The position numbers and the translations under genes were made by a program. This document shows positions 57,186 through 64,000 of a stretch of 64,000 nt of DNA, piece after piece. A model generated the notes under the pieces. That model did not search any database. It saw only the letters and a program-made list of their open reading frames with translations, and was not told the DNA's origin. The DNA is taken from positions 620,001-684,000 of the forward strand of contig JBLDXI010000045.1 in the NCBI GenBank assembly GCA_047495785.1, written 5' to 3'. Origin of the DNA: Lepidodermella squamata (lineage: Eukaryota; Gastrotricha). Each line of letters starts with the position of its first letter. The first letter of the stretch is position 1.

Positions 57186-58060
57186 CCGGCAGAGAGTGGG
57201 TCTAACGATACCTACCGGTCGTTATAACTGGACCCTCTTGGCAATAACTACCACATTATTGTTATTTGTACAAACAATAGGCATCACGTTCAGAGCTGCG
57301 TCGTTTGGTTGGAACAAATTCACCGAAGCAATAAAAAGTAGGGTTGACGGTAAAAAGAAGGCACGATATAGTGTCCTTATTGTTTCTTTCGCTCTCCCGA
57401 CATCACTGTCAACAAATTGGCCGTGACTCATCGTTATTATTAGTACTGCTACTCGCTGTCTTTATTACCGCTCCCGCCTTTTCCGCGCTTTGTTTAAAGC
57501 GACGCTGAGCACAACGTTTCAACATAAACAACCACAATCATTCTCGGCTCGTTGCTAATAACGGCTTGTCTACTGGCCAAACGGAAAAATCTGCTGGCCG
57601 CGCGAGTCGGTAAAAAGAGCGCGCATCGCCACCACCCAGTTCTTTCCCTGCCACGACGTGACTCCGCGCTACTATTTACACTACATAATTAGGCCACTTT
57701 TTGTCAATGATATCGCTCAGGAAAAAACACCGTTAATTAGCGCCACTTCAGGCATTGTCTCCTCCCGAGTCCTCACGGAAATGGGATTAAAAACAACAAA
57801 AACAACAACAGGAAAATAACCGCAGGAAAAACAAAAAACCGCACGGTAATTAAGGTGCTTTATTAATACGTTGGCATTATCTGAATGTAATATGCACATT
57901 GTTCTGGTTGCACAGGTTTAATAAAGATTGAATAAATCAAAAACAAAAACAATAATCTCTCTTTCTACCTCGTGTCAAACACAACCAAAATATGTTTTTA
58001 ATATTGGTTGATCAATTCTATAGTAATTCAAGCACCAGAACTGGAAAAATCACCACCACC

Positions 58061-58066
58061 TTTATT
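58061..58066 (-). terminator. PolyA signal of MTHFD1
   Basis: TTTATT on the + strand (AATAAA on the minus strand), 75 nt beyond the stop codon at 58141-58143. Confidence 0.55.
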
Positions 58067-58140
58067 ATAATTAGAGCAAATTGGAAGCCACAAAATTAGT
58101 TTCATTGAGTCATTTTTAAGATTTTAGTCCAATTGTAAGC

Positions 58141-61100
58141 TTAACTGAGTCCAAGAATTCGACCAGACTCCAAATCCAGGTCGATATCAAAAAAGCATGG
58201 ACGAGTTGGCAGTCCAGGCATTGTGCTGATCTGAAATTCAAAATACGATGAAAAATTAGCGATTCAAAAAAATCAGACAATTAGTTTCCACGTTCAATCA
58301 TTTATTTCATAGTAAAAAACGCAAAGCTCTAATATATTTTAAGGCGGCCGAGGGTTGAAATCGAAAGGCCTTATCAATAGTTTTTTGGCGGAAAATCTTC
58401 TCAGCTTTTGAATAGGTATGAAAATAACGCGAGCCGTTCTGCATATCGAGACATCAAAAAAATCAAGTAAATTACGGGAAAATTGAAAAAAATCGACAAG
58501 TAATAAAAAAAATAGCTCACCGTTCCAGTTAGAGGGAAAACGAAACCAGCTCCAGCGGAAACTCGAACATCACGAATCGGGAGCGTGAAACCAGTCGGGC
58601 AGCCCTTCAAAGCCGGATCATGGCTGAGTGAGAGATGAGTTTTAGCCATGCAAATCGGAAGGCCGCCGAATCCTTGCTTGGTATACAGCGCAATTTTACG
58701 CTTCGCCTCCTCACTATATTCAACACCCGCCGCGCCGTAGATTTTACTGGCGACGGCGAATATTTTCTCCTCCAGGCTAATATCAAGCGGGTACAAGAAT
58801 TGGAAATTGTTCGCAGAACGTGTCGCGCGTTCGACGGCTTCGGCCAACGCGGTAGCGCCTTTGCCACCCTCGGCCCAGTTATTCGCGACAACAGCGTCGA
58901 AAGCCCCGGCCTCGAGGGCGTGTTTACGCATGATAGCCAACTCGGCGTCGGTATCGGTTTTGAAGCGATTGAGCGAGACGACTACTGGCACTCCGAAGCT
59001 CAGCGCGTTTTGAATTTGTTTCCGCATATTGACGCAGCCTTTTTCGACCAGCTCGAGGTTTTCGGTTTCGTACTCGACCGGAATCGGCGTGCCCGGGGTG
59101 ACAGACGGGCCGCCACCGTGCATTTTCAAAGCGCGGCATGTTGCGACCAGGACAACGCCGGATGGCTTCAGGCCGGAATAACGGCACTTGATGTCCATGA
59201 ATTTTTCCATGCCGATGTCGGCTCCGAAACCAGCTTCAGTGAAAACGAAGCCGTTCTCCCCGACTAGGCGGAGGGCGATGTTATCGGCCACAATCGATGA
59301 GTTTCCGTGCGCGATGTTGGCAAAAGGTCCAGCGTGAACGAAAACAGGCGTTCCTTCCAAAGTCTGAAAAATGAAGAAAAAAATATAAATTAAAGATTGT
59401 CTTAATATTTTAGCCAAAATAAAAGAAAATCGACTCGGCTAAGATATCGAAAAATTCAGATTTAGGTTTGAGTTTGTCCGAATCCAGTTCAATTTGAGTT
59501 CGCCATCTATTGGAAAACATGAGGTTCTCCATAATAACGGAGAATTTTCAACTTTTCAGAATTTTACTCTTTTGTGGTTGTAAATTTCAACAAGGCTTCC
59601 CAAATAACATTTCTTTTCGTGTCACAAATCACTGAAACTCATTGCTAGCTTCAACTAACACCCTAAACATATTCTGGCAGTCTTGACACAGTTACACCTG
59701 TTCCCTTGGAATTTCTTTTTGGCACAAAGCTAAATTCCCAGAAGTGCCCCCATTAATCTTCGTTGGTCTCTACCTCCCAGATGGCGTTTTCTGTCCCGGA
59801 ATGGCATACGTTGCTTTCAGCATAGCAAAATCATAGCAAACAACTGCTGACTGGGGCGCCGATGGTAAAGAATTAGCAGGCCCCAGTCAGCAGTCGATGA
59901 AGAACCGCTCGACCTTACCAAGCGGACGCAAATTCTCGACCAGCTTTCCGCGTCTAGTCTACCGCTAACTGCCAAAACTGCATCCGGGCTAGAAAACGCC
60001 AAACTCAAACCGCTCGCCTCGCAACTGCCACAGAGGAGTTCGCATTAGTCGCTCTGAAGCACCTGGCGAAAGACGACCCTAAGCCGCCGAAGCGTAAGTC
60101 GGGCCCTAAACCTGAAAGTGCAACTGTCGCGGCGAAGAAACGAAAGCCTGCGGTTTCGAGCAGCGATGAAGAGGACGCAGACGGTGCGGATGGGCTGCCC
60201 GATGCCGCGGATCCGAAATACGACTGGCTGGATAATTTCGTTGACAATTTCATCAACTCGAAATAGTTGTTATGTGGGATTTTTTCAATTTGTGTATCGG
60301 CGTGAATTTCCGACTGTAACCACTTGTTTTCATATTCAGGTGAAACTGTTTGACGCCAGTAGTGGCCTGCTAACAGGTCTGACTAGATTGTGCTGGGCGT
60401 ATACGACAGACTATTACACTACTGCTGCACCTCTCTATTGTTATGTGGCATTTAGTAGAGTCTAATAAAACTAATATTGCTCATTCGTGCCTCTTGTCAC
60501 GTTGACAGGTAGAGTCGCCCTGCCTTTGGGCAGAAGCACAACTCACTGTACCAACAGGGAGTGGGAACTTCCAGAGTCGGGAGTTCCAAGCCAGTTTGAC
60601 GGCTTTCCCCAACCGTTCGATCCCGAATCCGAAGGCGGACGTGCTACCGGCCAACACGCCTGGTGGATGACAATCTGGTCCGAGAAACGGAGAGTACCCT
60701 TCTTCCGCCTCGAACCAGAAAAGCGCTATTCTTTAGAAAACATGTCTTTTGCGTGTCATACTATGGTTATGCGCCTGTTAGTAACTAGTAATCAATCAAA
60801 AGGAGAAACAGCGCACCGATCAACTTCATCGACGTAAAATAAGACGAGCCAGGTCAAGTGGACGAAGCCGGCAGAAATCCCGGAAAAATGTGGAAAGTCA
60901 TTGAAAATTTTAGACCTAACAAAGGGCTCGAATATTTCTCATCTCAATGCCGACAAAACGACTGCGAAAGCCAACGAATTCAGCAACTATCTTGTTGGAT
61001 TAGGCAGAAAAGCTCCCGAGTCAATCTATACGCCTCAAAATACTGATTGATCATTTTCGACTCAAAGCCAGTCCTTACGACGCGGTTGGGAATTACCGAC

Positions 61101-63791
61101 CGATTTCAATTATATCTCCTGTTTTCGTACTTTCGATGAACGATGCCTTTCAGTTCAAATGAAGAAATATCTACGTAAAATTCAGTTCCTCTCGGCTTCT
61201 CAATTCGGCTTTAGGAAATATCATTCAACCGAGACTTGCCTTGCGAAAATAACCGTGCTATGAACAAGGGTCAAGGCATTTTCTCGCCGAAGATCGTCTC
61301 AAATGAGGAGCTCCATCGCATCTGCAAATGCCGGCCAATATCAGACTCCGCCGACTGAGCTGGCTAGGACGTGTACTGCGGATGGACGTCACGCATCTCC
61401 CCGACTTGCCCTTCGGTGGACGCCATGGACGCGCAGGTATTGACGAAGCTGCCATAGATATGTTGACTAGCTATCTTTCTGACCACCAAAATGACCAAAA
61501 AATCACCAAAATTAATGGAAAATGTTCTGAGACTGCCACCGTGGACCTCAAGGTTCTGTTTCAGGGCCTTTGATGTTCACGATTAAGGTCAATGAAATAA
61601 CCCCATCAAATAACCCAACTCGGAAGCATAATTGCAATACTTACCTGCATGAGGGTTGGCCTGATGGTGTCCTTCATCAAAACGGTGAGAGCACCTGCAA
61701 CACTCAGGTCCTCGGCAGTGACCGGGTTGCCCTGAGAATCAGCCGCAACGACGATTCGACCAATGCGCTCACGCATGTCCTTCAAATCACGCGACAGCGC
61801 CAGGATAGCCATCAGCTCACTGCCAACGCTGATATCGTACTGGCAATCGCGTTCGTGACCCTTTTCCGTATCAGCGAGACCAATCTTGATTTTACGCAGG
61901 AATCGATCATTAATATCAACGACTGTAACAAAATTGTATAAGATGGATCTGGACTCAATTCGGAATTCTCACCTCTTTGCCAGGTAATTGTAGATTTATC
62001 AATATCAAGTCGAGCGAATTTTTTAATCTCCTCAGGAGTTAGCTCACTCGGCTCGGTTTTGTTGATGCCAAATTTCTTCAACCGTTGCAACTGGCTTCCA
62101 ACAAAAACTCGCTTCCCCTTTGTTGAAGGAACGAGACGGTTAAACAACGCAGTATCACTCTGAGTAGCTTCGTGCAACATCCTGGCTTCAATCGCGGCTG
62201 ATAGCAGGTTATTAGCCGCGGAAATCGCGTGGATATCGCCAGTCAAATGCAGGTTGAACTCCTCCATCGGAATAACCTGCGAGTAACCACCTCCAGCAGC
62301 GCCGCCTTTAATGCCGAAAGTCGGGCCCATCGACGGCTGGCGGATGCAGGAGAAAGTGTTGCGTTTAACGTGGATACCCATCGCCTGGGAAATACCGATC
62401 GTTGTCGTTGATTTACCCTCACCAAGCGGGGTAGGCGTGATACCCGTGACCACGATATATTTACCGAGCGGACGGTCCTTCAACCGATCAAGCACGTCCA
62501 AGGTAACCTTCGCCTTGGTTCGGCCGTATAACTCAACCTCAGACGGTAGGAGACCGATTTCGTGCGAAAGTGAGGCAATATCCTTCGGCACATGAGCTTG
62601 AGCAATGTCGATGTCGCTCGGTACAGGGTGCTTCATTTTCAGCGACAGCGGGGTGATTGTCCACTGCGCCTCACGCACAGTTTTCGCCCACTTCGCAGCC
62701 TGTTCCACGGTGTTACGAAGCAACATAGCGACCGTCATCGGGCCGACGCCGCCCGGTACCGGGGTGATGAAGCCAGCGACTTTGGATGCTGACTCAAAGT
62801 GAACATCGCCGCAGAGTCGCTGTCCGGAGGCTTTTGTCGCGTCAGGGATTGAGTTGATACCGCAATCAATGACAACGGCTCCGCTTTTGAGCCAGGAACC
62901 TTCGACAAAATTAGCCTTGCCGATTGCGACAACAACGATGTCACCCTGCCGAACCTAAAAGAACAAAAATTGTATAAACAATAAAATTAAAATTTTAAAA
63001 ATTAAATTGAAATTGAAAATGAATTTGAAAAATTTCAAATTTTTTTAAATTTGCGCTTAGGCAAAAATTAAGGAACTCACCACATCGGGCAGGTTATCCG
63101 TCTTGGAGTGGCAGACAGTAACAGTAGCATGGTTCCACTTGAGCAGCTCAGCCATGGGCGTGCCAACGATACGACTCCTGCCAACCACAACCGCCAACTT
63201 GCCCTGAATCGACACACCCGACGATTTGATCAGTTCGAGGCAGCCGCGAGGTGTGCATGGAATAACGCAGCCTCCCATTTCTCCAGTGGCCAAGCAACCA
63301 GCGTTGAGATCAGACAAGCCATCGACATCCTTTTCGGGGCAAATCTTGTTAATAGCGTTATGGCTGTCAATGGTGTTCGTTGAATCAAGCGGCAGTTGCA
63401 CGATAATGCCATGGAAATTCGTGTCATTATTCAATTTCTCGATCAAATTCAACAGCTATAAAAAAATATCGAATTACTCCAAATTACATGTGGTCAAGAA
63501 ACGAACATCAGCTTCAGTGGTTTCTTTCGGAAGTTTGAAATGTTCAGCACGCATACCAGCTTCATTGGCATTTTTAATTTTGGCTCCAATGTAGACTTTC
63601 GAGTCCTCACGATCGCCAACTTGGACAATCGCTAGACCAGGCGTAACACCAAATTTTTCCTTACAATCGGCAACTTTCGTCTTCAAGTCGGCCAAAATCG
63701 AACTAAAACGACGATTTTAATTCATTATAAGACTCAAATTCACAATGGTTAATTACCCAGCCACTTCTTTCCCGTTGATGAGTTTGGCCAT
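58141..63791 (-). CDS. MTHFD1: C1-tetrahydrofolate synthase (trifunctional MTHFD1)
   Basis: Exons 63757-63791, 63507-63702, 63081-63455, 61973-62954, 61645-61922, 58521-59363 and 58141-58230; phases agree; 932 residues against about 935 in human. The N-terminal third is methylene-THF dehydrogenase/cyclohydrolase: [12 protein letters not shown], Tyr49/Lys53 in YIGAKIK (catalytic Lys), [15 protein letters not shown] and [15 protein letters not shown]. The rest is formate-THF ligase, with P-loop [11 protein letters not shown] near residue 375, [20 protein letters not shown] and the C-terminus [17 protein letters not shown]. The enzyme interconverts one-carbon folate forms for purine, thymidylate and methionine synthesis. 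With no mitochondrial presequence in frame, it is the cytosolic form. A 5' UTR exon probably ends at 63960, and its intron ends at 63831. The donor after residue 77 is weak (GTTCGT) but restores exact alignment. Confidence 0.96.
59843..59894. repeat. Perfect 15-bp inverted repeat (hairpin)
   Basis: ACTGCTGACTGGGGC at 59843-59857 pairs perfectly with GCCCCAGTCAGCAGT at 59880-59894 across a 22-nt loop. It could be a transposon end or a chance stem-loop. A repeated CATAGCAAA word lies just upstream. Confidence 0.6.
59958..60266 (+). pseudogene. Remnant reading frame with a basic/acidic C-terminal tail
   Basis: An open frame without a start codon runs to TAG at 60264-60266. It reads [20 protein letters not shown], a basic AKKRKP cluster, an acidic [13 protein letters not shown] and ends [16 protein letters not shown] second frame just upstream (59893-60050) also looks protein-like ([20 protein letters not shown]), which suggests a frameshift between them. 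It looks like the C-terminus of a nuclear protein or a transposon-encoded protein. I do not recognise it. Confidence 0.35.
60850..61575 (+). mobile_element. Degenerate non-LTR (LINE) retrotransposon fragments
   Basis: Pieces of a reverse transcriptase appear in shifting + strand frames: [88 protein letters not shown] and LTSYLSDHQ...[27 protein letters not shown] and the WLGHVLRM late motif are typical of LINE reverse transcriptases. Their order is scrambled, since the late motif precedes the SYLSD motif, and frames are broken, so this is a rearranged or composite relic without activity. Confidence 0.78.
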
Positions 63792-64000
63792 TTCTTGAAA
63801 TCGAACAGTGAAAAATCAACGACAAAAACTCTAAAATATTCACGATTACTTGATATAACCCTGGTCGCTGAGAAGCTTGACAGAAATGAAAACATCGGAA
63901 TATTCACCGACTTGAACTTTTTAAGCAACAAACCCTCCACCTCAATGTAAAAGACTTACTTGATTATCAAGCCAAATCGATAATCCGCCGATGTTCAAAT
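63792..64000 (-). promoter_or_regulatory. 5' UTR and upstream exon of MTHFD1
   Basis: The minus strand shows a 5' UTR exon ending at 63960 (CAA followed by GTAAGT) and an acceptor GAATATTTTAG before 63830. This makes a roughly 130-nt 5' UTR intron. The upstream exon continues to or past the window edge. The open frame at 63749-63940 is out of frame with MTHFD1 and not credible. Confidence 0.5.

Larger units (their letters stand above)
55203..58140. other. Upstream region of the Patched-related gene and 3' flank of MTHFD1
   Basis: About 2.9 kb with no supported coding region. It holds the promoter and 5' UTR of the Patched-related gene. Visible elements: a CACGTG E-box near 56500, a short CGAA tandem near 56229-56252, a GTACC tandem at about 57168-57185, and the MTHFD1 polyA signal at 58061. 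Several short ORFs here are not convincing. Confidence 0.5.
59364..61644 (-). other. Large MTHFD1 intron with transposon and pseudogene debris
   Basis: 2.3 kb between the exon ending IRPTLMQ and the one starting TLEGTPVF, phase 0. It holds a hairpin at 59843-59894, an orphan reading frame near 59958-60266, and LINE remnants at about 60850-61575, all on or readable from the + strand, antisense to MTHFD1. Confidence 0.8.

Noticed and set aside
63749-63940. ORF beginning MEGLLLKKFKSVNIPMFSF as a mitochondrial presequence for MTHFD1
   Set aside because: It is out of frame with the MTHFD1 ATG and crosses the inferred 5' UTR intron.

Overview
This is a 64 kb piece of an animal nuclear genome with a compact, intron-containing gene layout. 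Most genes have several exons. The introns are GT-AG, many only 47-61 nt long. GC looks moderate (mid-forties percent, judged by eye). Gene spacing is about 4 kb. The gene set is metazoan: CUB and discoidin domains, a Patched-related protein, Kunitz and EB-type secreted proteins, nucleoporin TPR, JKAMP and trifunctional MTHFD1. Compactness, the Kunitz/EB secreted families and the PTR-type Patched protein suggest a small-genome invertebrate, possibly an ecdysozoan such as a tardigrade; that placement is inference and weak. I assembled exon models by hand from splice sites, phase and protein-family conservation.

Layout. 1-415 (-): 5' part of a CCDC157-like gene running off the left edge. 3754-14697 (+): a TOGARAM1/crescerin-like ciliary tubulin-binding protein with four TOG domains, a possible internal start at 7764, and a decayed piggyBac element in its last intron. 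15434-17414 (-): an EB/EGF-like cysteine-rich surface protein. 18496-18997 (-): a very basic secreted orphan. 19275-21768 (-): three tandem Kunitz genes. 23368-28286 (+): an LRR-Roc-COR (Roco) protein resembling MFHAS1. 28984-29420 (+): a small glycogen-binding CBM48 protein. 29778-37571 (-): a roughly 2,090-residue secreted protein with nine CUB and two discoidin domains.

38133-47945 (-) is a tight same-strand series, in transcription order JKAMP, TPR, a 77-residue orphan and BRX1. Splice-acceptor-like sequences lie just upstream of several of its start codons, which raises the possibility of polycistronic, trans-spliced transcription. 48728-50451 (+) is an LRR protein (LRRC71-like?) with a consensus RFX X-box 130 bp upstream. 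51417-55202 (-) is a Patched-related 12-TM protein. 58141-63791 (-) is cytosolic-type MTHFD1, with degenerate LINE remnants in a large intron.

Themes. Three genes (CCDC157-like, TOGARAM1-like, LRRC71-like) point to ciliary or flagellar biology. The middle holds a cluster of secreted and extracellular proteins. The right half is mostly housekeeping: nuclear pore, ribosome biogenesis, ER quality control and one-carbon metabolism. Gene-free stretches hold promoters, introns and transposon debris. I recognised no tRNA, rRNA or CRISPR feature.
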